DNA of 64,000 bases from Cephalotus follicularis (GCA_001972305.1 BDDD01000560.1:332730-396729), one strand, 5' to 3'; positions 1 to 11,260 are shown, counted from the stretch's first letter. The notes: a model not told the origin generated them from the sequence alone. Numbers and translations are program-made.

Positions 1-495
1 TCGTTCTTCTGACACGTCACCTAGTCTGCCTGAACCGAGGATTAAAGCATGCCCTTTGGTCTGCCATTAATTTTATTAACTGGCCTCGTGTTGCGAACCG
101 TTATGATTAGCATTTAAGTTGCGTACTGAATACGCTTCACACGTGGCACACTCAAAACGTCTCCCGCCTCTGCCTTTTCGTTTCCCACGCCTGTCTCCTC
201 ATTTCCCGCGCCTGATCTGACTGTCCGTTTCCCAGCCGTTGGATCTGTGCGAGGTGGAGGGCTAGGATCCGAGATGGGGGTCTATAAAAGCTTTTGTTCT
301 TCACAAAGCCAAACTTTCGCCTCTTGAACCTTCAATACTCACATTATCGTTGAGAGCTTGCGATCTGCAGTGCCTTCAGAAACCTATTCCATACCTTCAA
401 ATCAAAGTCTTTGGTAAGTTTTTGTCATCTCTTTGCTTTTCCAGATCGTTCTAAGATTTTTTCTTTATCAATTTCTTCTTCTTCCTCTCAAACTT
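1..495 (+). promoter_or_regulatory. Promoter and 5' leader of the antisense gene in element A
   Basis: A clear TATA box, TATAAAAG, lies at 283-290. A start of transcription about 30 bp downstream would give a leader of roughly 180 bp before the ATG at 496. A GTAAGT at 414 followed by a pyrimidine-rich stretch and CAG at 444 looks like a splice signal, but the 31-bp interval is too short for a normal plant intron, so a leader intron is not claimed. No coding potential was seen in this interval. Confidence 0.55.
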
Positions 496-1400
496 ATGGC
501 TAGTCAAGAACAATCTAGTGGGTCTTCTTCTACTTCTCCCCTGTCTGTCGAGCCTTTGGTCATGGTGGTTCCCACTGCCGAAAGGCCACTTAGTGTTGAA
601 GGTACTCTGGGGGCTGCGGTGGGTGACCCTGATGCACCCATTGCAGAGGCCAATCCTCTTCCTGACGATTGTGTCTTTGGTGTAAGCACCCTCAGCCAAG
701 CTGAGGTGAAAAATCTCTCTGCAAAGTACAACTTCCCTCGTGGGTTGACCTACTGTCTTCCTAAGGATCCTCGGATAGTTACCATGAGCCTTGAAGGTCT
801 CTTTATGATCTTCGAAGCGGCACTTTCTCATGGTCTGAGGGTCCCAGTCCCTTCCTTTACCGTCTCTGTCTTAGTCAGCTTTAGTCTTCATCCCTCACTT
901 CTTCAACCTCAGTCTTGGAGCTTTATAATAGGCTTCCTCGTCAAGTGTATAGAGTCCGAGGTGGACGCGACTGTGAATCTTTTCAAAGAATTTCACGTCC
1001 TCTCGGCCACCCCTAAAACGATCGGGTATTTTTTCAAGTCCCGTTCTGGGGTGAAAAAGCTTCTCCTCAACCCTACCAAATCCATAAAAAACTGGAGGAG
1101 GAAGTACTTCTTGATAAAGAACTTTGAAGGGTTTACTCCCTCTCCCTGGTGCAATTCCCTGGACACTAAATCTCTGAACAAGAGGTCTCGCCTGACCTCG
1201 GCTGAGAAGATCGGCCTTAATAAACTCTTGGCCCTTGAGCCAGAGGATGTAAACTCCACCGTTAGTGAGGATCGTTTGATCCAAGCCGGACTGAGTGTGG
1301 TCCTCGGACAAGGATCTCGCTCGAGACGGATCAGAGGAGGACGTCTCAGAGGGAGAGGGAGAACAAGATAGTCCTCTGCCCCAAATGTTGGAGGAAAATT

Positions 1401-1497
1401 GTAAAAAGCCTTCGTCTCCTCCATTCCTCAATTTAGTATCATTTTTACTCTTCCTGCATTCTGGAACTTTGAATCTAACTTTCTTGTCTTCTTTCAG
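1401..1497 (+). other. Intron 1 of the antisense gene
   Basis: The 97-bp interval starts GTAAAA and ends TTTCAG after a T-rich tract. Splicing joins the last base of exon 1 to CT at 1498-1499, making a Ser codon, and reading continues at the ATG at 1500 in the frame of the downstream exon. Frame continuity supports this boundary. Confidence 0.6.
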
Positions 1498-2021
1498 CTA
1501 TGACTCCTCGCTGCGATTTCTCTGCTATCATGAAGGCCACCGACCAGAGGAAGGCCCCTGCAACTGGTGGGCCAAAGCCTAAGGGGAAGACCTCTGTGGC
1601 CGAGGGGTCAAGGCCGTAGGCCAAGACTCCTCCACCTGTTAGGGCGCCGGTTGTAACTGCTGAGAAGAGGAAGGTAGCAAGCAAAAGGGCTGCAGATGGC
1701 ACCTCCACTGCTGAGCACGCTCCTCTGATGAAGAAGAGCAGGAAGGGGAAGGCTGTCGATGGGACCAAAAAGGTGCAGGAGGTCGAGGACGTCGCTGCCC
1801 TCGGAGCAAGCTCCCAGGACCCAATCATCATTCCTCCAACTCGGGAGGTAGAGGAGCTGCTCAATGAGTTTGAGGACATGGACTGCCACAAACTGAACTT
1901 GAATGGTGCTGGGGTTCCCCAAGCAGTTAGTCGTTTGGTCTTCTTCCCCACGGAGATGGAGGCAAGGGAGAAGTGGCCCAACGAGGACTTGGTAACCCAT
2001 TGTCTGCGGAGCAACTTGCGG

Positions 2022-2104
2022 GTAAGTGATCTCTTTCTCAATTGCCTTGATTTTTCTTGTGTTTTGGTTCTTCATAATTACTAACATTTGTGCTCCTCTG
2101 ACAG
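2022..2104 (+). other. Intron 2 of the antisense gene
   Basis: This 83-bp intron starts GTAAGTGA and ends CTGACAG, close to plant consensus, with a T-rich interior. It joins a CGG codon (2019-2021) to GCT (2105-2107). The exon 2 frame carries straight into the coiled-coil exon 3, which no unspliced frame does. Confidence 0.75.
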
Positions 2105-2947
2105 GCTCTGAATAATACTCAACTGCTTGTGGACAACTTCTCTACAGTAGTGGCCAGGGACAGAGAGCCGAGGTCGAGCACGGCCTCATTGGAGGAAACT
2201 GCCCGCTCGGCTCAAGCTCAACTGAACGAGGTTCTCAAAGTTCAGGAGTCCTTGGTCGAGGAGAAGAAGCAAGCAGTTGAGGACTTGGAGGAGGAGAGGG
2301 CTGATAGGAAGGAGCTGGAGGCCGAGCTGGATCAATCCAAGAAGAGAATCAATGATCTGGTAGCCAAGCTTGAGCGACAGCAGAGGAAAGACAAAGAGCA
2401 GCTGAGGAAGGAACAGCACAAGGCAGTGGCAGACTTCAAGAACTCTGAAGAGTTCAAGGAGTTGATGAGGTCCTTCGTGGAGGAGTTCAAGAGCTCGGAC
2501 GAGTTTGAGGAGGCAGTGTTCCTGGAAGCGGCCGCGTACTTTCACCGGCGCTTCTATGCCTGCAGGAATTGGGTCTCTTCTCTGCGTCCCGAGGTCTCGC
2601 TGGATGAAGTGGTGTATGGTCCCTCTGCCAATGCATTTGACTTCTACCCAGAGGGAATTGATGCAGTGGAGGAGAAGCTCTGTCAGACATTGGAGGAAGG
2701 AGTCTCGTCTGCCATGGCGGACGATCTGCCAACTCCAGTTTCTCCAGACGTGGTTATTCTTGCTGCGGATCCTGCTGCCACCTCGGACCCTGCATCTGAC
2801 CCCTCAGCTCTTCCTTCTTCTTCAGCTCCAGAGGACCCCTTTGCTGGCTTTGGAGATCCTCCTCTGCCTTCCGTTGAGGCCTTCTTTGCTCCTCCACCCC
2901 AATTCGAAGACCGTCTGGCCGAGCAAGAAGATCCTCCTCAGCCCTAG

Positions 2948-4076
2948 TTTTTTTGCTTTAGTCTTGTAATAATTTTTTGTCTCTTTTCTTGTAATCTCTT
3001 CCAAAAATTAATAGAGGAATTTCTTTTTTCATTCTCTGGTCTTGGCTTTAAATTTGTCTTCTGTGTGTTGTGGTTGATCTCTGCATACTTGTACTTATTA
3101 ATAATTCCCTTAGGAATTTTGTCTTCATGGTGACCTCTAACTTCTCACACAAGTGGGCACTTGACTCCAAAAAAGCTTAAGTAACTTATCAGAAATATAA
3201 ATAAAAAGGCTTTGCCTTCTCGGACTTTATCTTCAGTTGGTTCCTTGTGTGTTTGAGTTTGGAGTGCATATATGTGCTGATAATTTCCTTAGGACTTTTA
3301 ACTTAGCCCAAATTACCAACTTTCCGTGGATGAGGTCACTAAAGTTTTGGCAGTCCTCGTAGGACCCTTTGTTTCAAAAATGCTTAAGTAATTATAAGAA
3401 AATTTTTGCACTCACAGGTTGAGTTCGTGGTCTGCTCGGACAAGTTCCTATGGGTTTGCCGAGGAGAGTATCGTCTAACCTAAGAGGATTTAGGACAGGT
3501 CGGCTGAGCTTTCAGTCCACTTGGAGACACTTGTATTAAAGTGCTAAGTCCGACGAGCTTGATCGTTGCGAGTTCCCATGGAATCGCCTTTCAAGTCACG
3601 ACTTTAGGTCTGGTTGGACAAGTTCCCATGGTGTTGTCTACCAGCGCTTGCTCCCTAAGAAGTCTTAGTGCTTCCTTGGAAGTCTTTAGGCGTGCTCCTC
3701 AGAAGGAGTCTTTGTTGTTGGATATAGGGAGTTCCTCGGAAGGAATTTTTAGTATGCTCCTCGGAAGGAGGCTTCAATGGGTGCATCCTTGGATGCCCTC
3801 TTGAATGATTGTTTCACTGGTCTATTTGAGACCTCGGCTTATGTTGGCTTTGCTCTTGAGAGTTAGTCTTCGTAAGACTTAAGAAGATTTGGATCTCTAA
3901 GCTCCCCCTTGGGGGCATGGTCCGAGATGCTTAGCTTAAGACTGAGGGAGTTGATCGGTGGTTGTTCAGAGGTTTGAGGACATGAACATTGGGCCTCCGG
4001 TCCCTTGCAAACTTGGAACTACAATATTGAACTCGAATCTCGAAAAACTTGAAACTTCATTGAAAATATCTTATAA
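2948..4076. other. Spacer between the antisense gene and pol of element A
   Basis: Non-coding on both strands. The left part is the presumed 3' UTR of the antisense gene, with TAATAA-like signals near 2968 and 3010. Two diverged copies of a block containing CTTAGGA and, further on, GCTTAAGTAA occur at about 3107-3195 and 3288-3400. CCTCGG and its variants recur at 3580-3800. A short frame at 3541-3804 is not convincing as a gene. Confidence 0.5.
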
Positions 4077-5171
4077 TTATTGATAATGCTTCCTCAGATG
4101 CTCATAATTCCAAGCTCTGACAATCTCCCTACCCCCCAAAGTTTCAAGTTTAAATGTTCCTGGGCGGAGGACCCTTTTGATCTTGTATGGCCCTTCCCAG
4201 GCAGGGGCTAGCTTTCCTCTGGTACCGGTAGGGTCTGCAACGGCTGAGTTGCGTAGATCTAGATCTCCTTGCCTTAGTAGTCTTGGGCTTACTCTTTTGT
4301 TGTAGTAACGGCTTACCCTCTGCTGGTAGGCTGCAACTCTGATTGCGGCCTTATCTCTGAGTTATTTCACTAGGTCGAGGAGGCACCTCAGCCCTTCTTC
4401 GTTGTTGTCCTCAGTAAAGTGTACAACTCTTGGCGATTGTATTCCAACCTCCACTGGTATCATAGCCTCTGCTCTGAAACATAAATTGTATGGGGATTCT
4501 CCTATTGTAGTCTGAGGAGTGGTTCTATATGCCCATAATACACTTGGTAACTCCTCGGTCCACCTTCCTTTGCTGTCTTCCAGGCGCTTTTTCAAACCCG
4601 AGATGATTTCTCTATTGATCACCTCGGCTTGGCCGTTGCTTTGGGGGTAGGCTACTGAGGCAAGCCTATGCTCTATCCTCCATTCTTTGCAAAAGTCACG
4701 GAAGGCTTGGCAATCAAACTGTTTACCATTGTCTGTGATAATTGTCTTTGGGACTCCAAATCTACAGATGATTGACTTCCACACAAAGCTCTCTGTGTTC
4801 TTCTCTGTTATTGTAGCTAGGGGCTCTGCTTCCACCCACTTAGTGAAATAATCAACTGCTACAATGAGAAACTTCCTCTGGCTTGTTGCCATAGGTAATG
4901 GTCCGACGAAGTCCATTCCCCACTGTGCGAAGGGCCACGGGGCCGTAATTGATGTCAGAGGTTGAGAAGGCCTTCTACTTATATTGGCGTTCCTCTGACA
5001 CTTGTCACACTTACTCACTAAGTTTATAGCATCTTGATGCATGGTCGGCCAGTAGTAACCTTGCCTTAATAGTTTGTGAGACAAAGTCCTGCCCCCAGTG
5101 TGACTGCCACAGATTCCTTCATGGACCTCCCTTAGGGCGTAGTCGGCCTCCGAGGGGTTCAAGCACCTCAG
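4077..5171 (-). pseudogene. Element A integrase
   Basis: Integrase joins element cDNA to the chromosome. The minus-strand frame shows the HHCC zinc module (HEG, SHTGG, then CDKCQR), the catalytic core with GMDFVGP, ITDNGKQF and GQAEVINRE as the D, D and E positions, and AYRTTPQ. Past an in-frame TAA at 4362-4364 the same frame continues into a typical C-terminal domain (GDLDLRN, WEGPYKI) and ends RKHYQ at the TAA at 4077-4079. A TAG at 5172-5174 separates it from the upstream RNase H, where related elements usually have Tyr. No frameshift is seen, so two substitutions explain the breaks. Confidence 0.88.
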
Positions 5172-5972
5172 CTAAGGAAATGAGAAAGACCTTTTGTAGA
5201 GGATCCCATCTTGGAATTGGAATCTGTTTGCTCTGTAGACTAGCTTCCTCGCCTCCACGGGGTCCTCGGGCAGGATCCCGTCCCTTAGCCAATTAATAAA
5301 GGGAGTCATCCAATTTGGCTCCTGCGGAACCTCTATGTCCATTACCTCTGCTTCATAGATGGTCAGACGGTCCAGGTAGTCAACTAGCACTGTTTGATTT
5401 ATCTCCAACTCCTCAGCCGTTGCTAGCTTTGACAATTGGTCTGCTCTGACGTTCTCTGCTCTGGGCACTTTCACAATTCTCAAAACTTCGAAGGCTGACT
5501 TCATGCCCTGAAAATGGGATAGGTATTTTACCATGAGGTCTTCTCTGGCCTCATACTCCCCATTTGCCAAACTAACCACTAGCTGATAATCACTGGAGGC
5601 TTCAATCCTCTGCACCTCCAAGTGCTTTGCAATTGTCAGTCCAGCTATTAGAGCTTCCCACTCAGCTTCGTTATTTGTAGCTTTGAACTTGAACATCAGA
5701 GCATACTCCAATGTCCAACCATCTGGACTTGTCAATACTAACCCTGCCCCACTGCCAGTGAGGCATGAGGATCCATCCACTGATAACTTCCACATTCCCT
5801 TCTCGCTCTCAGAAGGGTTCTCCTCCATACACTCCGTACGTGTATTATCTCTAACAAAGTCGGCCAGTACCTGTGATTTGATTGCTGGTCTGGCTTCGAA
5901 CTTCACATCATACTCACCTAGTTCGACTGACCACTTAACTAACCTGCCCGAGGTGTCAGGCTTGGCAAGAAC
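5172..5972 (-). pseudogene. Element A second (archaeal-type) RNase H
   Basis: This segment of pol carries a complete type-1 RNase H fold with its acidic residues in order: LSVDGSS, NNEAEWEAL, SSDYQLVV and NVRADQLSKLA. It lies between the RT-linked RNase H and the integrase, the place of the extra archaeal-type RNase H in Tat elements. In the retroviral scheme it degrades template RNA. It is in the same frame as RT and integrase, bounded by TAG codons at 5973-5975 and 5172-5174. Confidence 0.85.
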
Positions 5973-7190
5973 CTATTTGAGTGGTTTGTCAGTTAGAACC
6001 TTGATTGTATGGGCTTGAAAATAGGGCCTCAACTTTCTGGCCGAGATGATCAAAGCATAGGCATACTTCTCCACCTCTGGGTACCTCCCCTCCGCATCGT
6101 TCAAAGCCTTGCTCACGTAGTATACTGGCTTCTGAACTTTTTCCTCTTCTCTGACCAGCACTGCGCTCACTGCGCCCGAGGTGGCCGCAAGATACAAATA
6201 CAGGTCTTTCCCATCCTTGGGTTTCGAAATCAGATGAGGGGAAGCCAGGTATTCCTTCAACTTGTCGAAGGCTGCTTGACAGTTGTCTGACCAGGAGAAT
6301 CCCTTGGGATCTCTAAGTATTTTGAAGAAGGGAAGGCACTTCTCTGCTGACTTTGACACAAACCTGCTCAGGGCTGCAATCTTCCCATTTACTCTCTGGA
6401 CATCCCTGATGGTTTGAGGTGGCCTCATGCTTTGAATGGCCGATATCATCTCTGGGTTGGCCTCTATACCTCTACTAGAGACCATGAATCCGAGGAACTT
6501 TCCCGAGGTGACCCCAAACGTGCACTTGGACGGATTGAGTTTCATATTATACTTCCTCAACACTTCAAAAGTCTCCTCCAAGTCTTTTATATGGGGGCTC
6601 CTGGCTGGGGTTTTGACGAGCATATCGTCTATGTATACCTCCATGTTCTTCCCAATCTGAGGCTCAAAAATTTTGTTCACCAGACGCTGGTAGGTGGCCC
6701 CTGCATTCTTCAAGCCGAAGGGCATAACCTTATAACAGTACATTCCTCGGTCTGTTATGAACGCTGTTTTGTTCTCATCAGCCTTATACATGGGGATTTG
6801 ATTATATCCCGAGTAAGCGTCCAAGAAGCTTAAGATTCTGTATCCCAAGGTTGCGTCTACCAGCTGGTCTATTTTTGGGAGAGGAAAGTGATCCTTTGGG
6901 CAAGCTTTGTTGAGGTCCGTGAAGTCTATGCACATCCTCCATTTACCATTGGCTTTTTTGACCAACACTGGATTAGCTAACCAGTCCGAGTAGTGCACTT
7001 CTCTGATAAAACCTGCCTGCAAGAACTTGCTCACCTCGTCGGCTATTGTCTGCTGCCTCTGAGGGGCAAAGTTCCTCTTCTTTTGTCTGGTCGGGGGCCT
7101 GGCTGGGTCCACGCTTAATTTGTGGACCATTACATCTGGGATGATGCCAGGGACCTCCTCTGCCGACCATGCAAAAACATCTTTATTATC
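5973..7190 (-). pseudogene. Element A reverse transcriptase with linked RNase H
   Basis: The polymerase copies element RNA into cDNA. Conserved blocks appear in order: WRMCIDFTDLN, LPKIDQLVD, FLDAYSGYNQI, VMPFGLKNAGATYQ and the catalytic YIDDMLVK (about 6615-6635). Next come LGFMVSSRGIE and a Ty3-type RNase H region with YYVSKAL and VLTDKPLK. The frame is open from 7188 to a TAG at 5973-5975 that probably replaced Gln. The TGA at 7191-7193 upstream probably replaced Arg. Apart from these it reads as a normal Tat-type RT. Confidence 0.9.
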
Positions 7191-7834
7191 TCAGAGAAAT
7201 GTTATTAATTCCCCCTTCTCCGCCTCCCCAAGTTGTGAGCCAACTTGGAATACTCTCTCAGTGTTCCCCTCTTCCATGGGCACTTGGAGCACATCTTCAA
7301 CATGCTGTGGACGCTCTGGTTCCACGTATGCTCTGAGCTCCACGTTTGCTATGGGGAGGACCTTGCCCTTCCCCTTGTCCGAGATGGTAGTCTTATAGCA
7401 TCGCCTTGCCACCTCTTGGTCTCGTCTGACCTCCCCCACGCCAAATCTTGTGGGAAACTTCATTAATAAGTGTCTCGTAGACACTATGGCCTCCAACAAG
7501 TTCAAACCTGGTCGCCCCACTATAGCATTGTAAGGGCTGGGTGTGTCCACTACCAGGAATGTGATCTCTACCTGAGTCTGACGTGGGGCCGTGCCTGCAA
7601 CCACGGACAGGTTGATAGATCCCATAGGATGGATCGTCTCACCTGTAAAACCAACCAGTGGGGTTTTGACAAGCTTTAGTTGGTCTGCCGGTATCCTCAA
7701 CTGATCAAATGCGTGTTTGTACATGATATCAGTCGAGCTGCCACTATCGATGAGGATCCTCTTCATGGTAAAAAGTTCCACCAGAAGAGTTACCAGCACT
7801 GGATCATCGTGAGGAAGACGTACTCCCTCATAGT
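7191..7834 (-). pseudogene. Element A aspartic protease region, split by element B
   Basis: The frame contains the retropepsin-like active site LIDSGSS (DSG in place of the commoner DTG) and a following NAIVGRPGLN block, normal for plant gypsy proteases. Just before it, VRLPHDD joins across element B to VITFSEA at 12516-12550, a motif usual in this place, so B landed in coding sequence. The frame runs to a TGA at 7191-7193 and then continues into the RT domain. Confidence 0.85.
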
Positions 7835-7839
7835 CCGCC

Positions 7840-8442
7840 TGTCACACCCCGTCTTTTCGGTGCCATATATTTAGACGAGCATATATGGTAGTATCAGTAT
7901 TAAACATGCATTCCAGCATAACATTTAACAGTATAAACAATATGCGGAAAATAGTCAATAAGCCAGAATGTATAAAGTACAAGTCATCGCACGCATCCCA
8001 TACTACGTGCGGTACAAAACGACAATATCCTTATCATAAGGAATACAACAGTAACAAGGTGTGATTCGTTCGTTCAATAAAGTACTTAATAACAGTAAAT
8101 AACAACCTTAACGATAAAACAGAAGCTTTCAGAAGCTTCGGCAGCAAGTCTCCAAACGTCCTCGCTCAATCTGTAATGGTAGGGGTTAGCCGTTGTCCTC
8201 ACTTGGCTAAGAAGAAGATAGTGTATGCAGAAGAATATATGAATGCAATTATGTATGACAGTTTATATAAAAATATCATTTCAGTAGCCAATATAGAGCA
8301 GTCATGCCAAGTGGCCATAAACAGTACATAAGCAAAAATACCGCACAAGGGTACAATCAATTCAGTCGTTCAGTGGTTTGGGTGTCACATGTCGCTAACT
8401 CCTAGCCCCCAACTGTGCACCACCTAACTATCACCCTACACT
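7840..8442 (-). repeat. Element B LTR, 3' terminal part
   Basis: This is the 3' end of the LTR in minus orientation. It contains a perfect 8-bp stem, CCATATAT (7863-7870) with ATATATGG (7881-7888), and the TTAGCC/GGCTAA block (8186-8210) that recurs near the 3' end of the other Tekay-like LTRs here. CAGTA linkers occur throughout. No coding sequence seen. Confidence 0.7.
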
Positions 8443-8544
8443 CCGAGAATGATAGAAAATGTATCAGTTACTACCGGCGTTGGCGGGTAGTTTAACAGTA
8501 GCTCTGCAATGTGCAGACAGTAGGTGATACTCTGGCCAACTCCT
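8443..8544. repeat. 102-bp direct repeat, left copy
   Basis: This segment, starting CCGAGAATGATAG and ending CCAACTCCT, is repeated at 10163-10264 with three mismatches that I can see. The two copies flank the pol fragment of element B in direct orientation. It is LTR sequence: LTR continues to the left of this copy and to the right of the other. Confidence 0.9.
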
Positions 8545-10162
8545 AGATCTTAAAGAAAACATGATCTCCCTTTTCAAACTCTAGCTTTCTCCTCTTGCTG
8601 TCAGCGTAACTCTTCTGCCGACTCTGTGCAGCTAGCAGTCTCTTCTTGATCATTTCCACTTTATCAGTGGTCTCTTGAACCAAGTCCGGTCCCAGTACTT
8701 GCCTCTCACCTACCTCATCCCAGCAAATAGGTGATCTGCATTTTCTCCCGTATAAAGCTTCATACGGAGCCATTCCGATGCTAGTATGGAAACTGTTGTT
8801 GTAAGAAAATTCAATTAGTGCCAGATGATCCTCCCAACTCCCAGCAAAGTCAATCATGCAAGCCCGTAACATATCCTCCAGAGTCTGGATCGTACGTTCG
8901 GACTGTCCGTCAGTCTATGGGTGAAATGCGGTGCTGAAGTTCAAGGTTGTTCCCATAGCCGATTGGAACTTCTTCCAGAACCTTGAAGTAAACCTAGCAT
9001 CTCGGTCGCAGACAATACTGACCGGCACCCCATGCAATCTTACTATCTCCCGGATATATAATCAAGCAAGCTTCTCGATAGAGTATGTCATGTTCATCGG
9101 AAGAAAGTGTGCGGACTTAGTAAGTCTGTCCACAACAACCCATACTGCTTCATGCTGGTTTCGTGACCTTGGCAATCCTGACACAAAGTCCATGGTCAAG
9201 TGTTCCCATTTCCATTCCACTACTGGTAGCGACTGTAGTAGTCCCGCAGGTTTCTGATGTTCAGCCTTCACTCTCTGACAGGTCAAACATCGTGCTACAT
9301 ATTTGGCAATCTCTCTCTTCATGCCGCTCCACCAGCATCTCTTCTTCAGGTCGTGCCACATCTTGGAACTTCCTGGGTGAACACTGTACCTCAATTTATG
9401 AGCTTGTTGCAGTAGCTCATTCTTGATCATCTCATCATCAGGTACACATATCCTTCCCCGAAATCTCAGTATGCCATCAGTATGTACGGAGAACTCAGAA
9501 TCAGAGTCAGGGTTCTCACGAACACTCCACAAATCAGTATCACTATACTGAGCTGTCAAAATACGCTCGTGAAGTTCCGGTTGGGCTCTCATACTCGCCA
9601 CAATCACTCCACGGGAAACCATGAATGGGTTCCATCTCTCAAATTCCTCCAATACGTTCCACTGTGAAACCATAGCTCCAGCAACCATTGCTTTGCGACT
9701 CAGCGCATCAGCCACTACATTTGCCTTTCCCGGGTGGTACTGTATGTTGCAGTTGTAGTCATTGAAGAATTCCACCCATCGCCTCTGTCTCATGTTAAGC
9801 TCCTTCTGGGAAAACAAATATTTCAAGCTTTTATGGTCCGTAAATATTTCAAACTGAGCCCCACAGAGATAATGCCTCCATTTCTGTAAAGCAAATACTA
9901 TGGCTGCTAGTTCCAGATCGTGTACGGGATAGTTCTCCTCGTACGGCTTCAGCTTCCTCGATGCGTATGCAATCACTCTTCCATGTTGCATCAAAACGCA
10001 TCCCAGTCCTTTCCCAGAAGCATCAGAGTAAACAGTAAACCCCTCATTACCCTCAGGTAATGCCAACACTGGAGCCGAAATCAACCGACTCTTCAATTCC
10101 TGAAAACTTGCCTCGCAAGAATCATCCCATACAAAACTTGACTTCTTCTGAGTCAACTGTGT
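8545..10162 (-). pseudogene. Chromovirus RNase H-integrase fragment inside element B
   Basis: Read from 10156 down: the end of the RT thumb ([15 protein letters not shown]), an RNase H with [34 protein letters not shown] and [12 protein letters not shown], then an integrase with [30 protein letters not shown] and, beyond two in-frame stops (TGA near 9060 and TAG near 8918), [19 protein letters not shown] and [12 protein letters not shown]. This is the standard Tekay/Del chromovirus arrangement. It stops at FFKI where LTR sequence resumes, before any chromodomain. Gag, protease and most of RT are missing, so this is a captured or deleted remnant. Confidence 0.88.
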
Positions 10163-10393
10163 CCGAGAATGATAGAAAAGGTATCAGTTACTACCGGTGT
10201 TGGCGGGTAGTTTAACAGTAGCTCTGCAATGTGCAGACAGTAGGTGATACTCTGACCAACTCCTGGCACCCAGGATCACATCCATAGTCAGTGATAACCT
10301 CCATCACCGAACTACGGCAGTAGCATAGACAATCAATTCAATCAATACAATCAGTAGTAATATTACATATATAATCAATATGCAATATCAATG

Positions 10394-11170
10394 GTTTCTT
10401 TCGAAACAAAACATTCAGTAATCGTGCATCTCATATGAGGAAACGATATCAGTACAGTGGTTTCCAATTCGGAAACAAAACAGTCGATACCTCTCAAGTG
10501 GAGGAAAACAGTAGTTCATTTAAACAATCACGTTCTTTGGAGAATGATAGTAATATCATAAATCGTGCATATAGCACTCAATTGATTCCATAATTAGAAT
10601 CTAAACAATAGGTGAAAATAGTATTTCACAATCAGTAATTTATAAATAGGTAGTGGATAATTTGGTATTCCTTTAAAATGGTAGTGAATTATCCCAATTT
10701 AGTTCAAGTTCCATAAATGGTTTTGATCTTGAAATTATCAGTAGAAGTGGTGTTCATATCACCAAACAGTAGATATATATTAATATAAATAGCATATATC
10801 AAGACAGTAATTTTTGGTAGATAACAACTTTCATTGAAAGTAATGTTCAAAATCATCATTTGTGCATATAGCACATATCTTGTTTGATTAAAGAAATATC
10901 AGTAACAATGGTGTTAAATAGCACCATACAGTAGGTATATACTAACATAAGTAGTACATACAGTAACTTTAATCAAATCAGTAGTTCTTGCAAATAGTAG
11001 TTTGCATTTGAACGAAGGTTTAAAACCATAATTGTGCATATAGCACATAATTCGTTCAATCCGTGAAATATCAGTAGTGATGATGTTAAATACCATCAAA
11101 CAGTAGGAGCATTATGTTGGTAACATGTACAATCATCAACAATGCAAACAGTAACAATTCATTGATCATT
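10394..11170. repeat. Array of short hairpins separated by CAGTA linkers
   Basis: Perfect short inverted repeats follow one another: GTTTCC/GGAAAC (10460-10476), GTGAAA/TTTCAC (10612-10629), GGATAATT/AATTATCC (10655-10694), GGTG/CACC (10749-10763), CTTTC/GAAAG (10828-10840), ATGGTG/CACCAT (10908-10927), TGCAAA/TTTGCA (10989-11006) and three copies of GTGC-ATATA-GCAC (10565, 10862, 11034). Most are followed by AACAGTA or ATCAGTA. Stems differ in sequence while the linker is conserved. Confidence 0.75.
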
Positions 11171-11189
11171 ATGCAGTTCCAACCCAGAA

Positions 11190-11260
11190 CAGTCGGCTGC
11201 CCTCAAGAACCAGCCGGCTGTTGGGTATAGCAGTCGACTGCATTTGATGACAGTCGACTG
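11190..11260. repeat. 21-bp-phased palindrome array in element B, first block
   Basis: Four 10-bp near-palindromes, CAGTCGGCTG, CAGCCGGCTG, CAGTCGACTG and CAGTCGACTG, have cores at 11192, 11213, 11233 and 11253, giving spacings of 21, 20 and 20 bp. Confidence 0.85.

Larger units (their letters stand above)
496..2947 (+). pseudogene. Antisense extra ORF of element A, three exons, transposon-associated coiled-coil protein
   Basis: I read three exons, 496-1400, 1498-2021 and 2105-2947, joined by two GT-AG introns that keep the frame. The product starts MASQEQ at 496; the ATG at 433 is less likely. Residues 60-260 resemble the plant family often annotated as putative gypsy-type transposon domain, with a WRRKYF motif. 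An acidic stretch follows, then basic linkers in exon 2. Exon 3 has a long charged coiled coil (about 2190-2500) and a Pro/Ser/Ala-rich tail. Two lesions break it: a frameshift near 1291-1300, where the frame passes to the acidic stretch, and a TAG at 1617-1619. It lies opposite to gag-pol, as described for antisense ORFs of Tat elements. Its function is unknown. Confidence 0.72.

Noticed and set aside
414..444. Leader intron GTAAGT to CCAG in the antisense gene
   Set aside because: 31 bp is below the usual minimum for plant introns; a true acceptor may lie elsewhere.
895..1431. Long minus-strand frames opposite the antisense gene (895-1431 and 1475-2041)
   Set aside because: They are shadows of the spliced plus-strand exons: they ignore the intron borders and show no domain.
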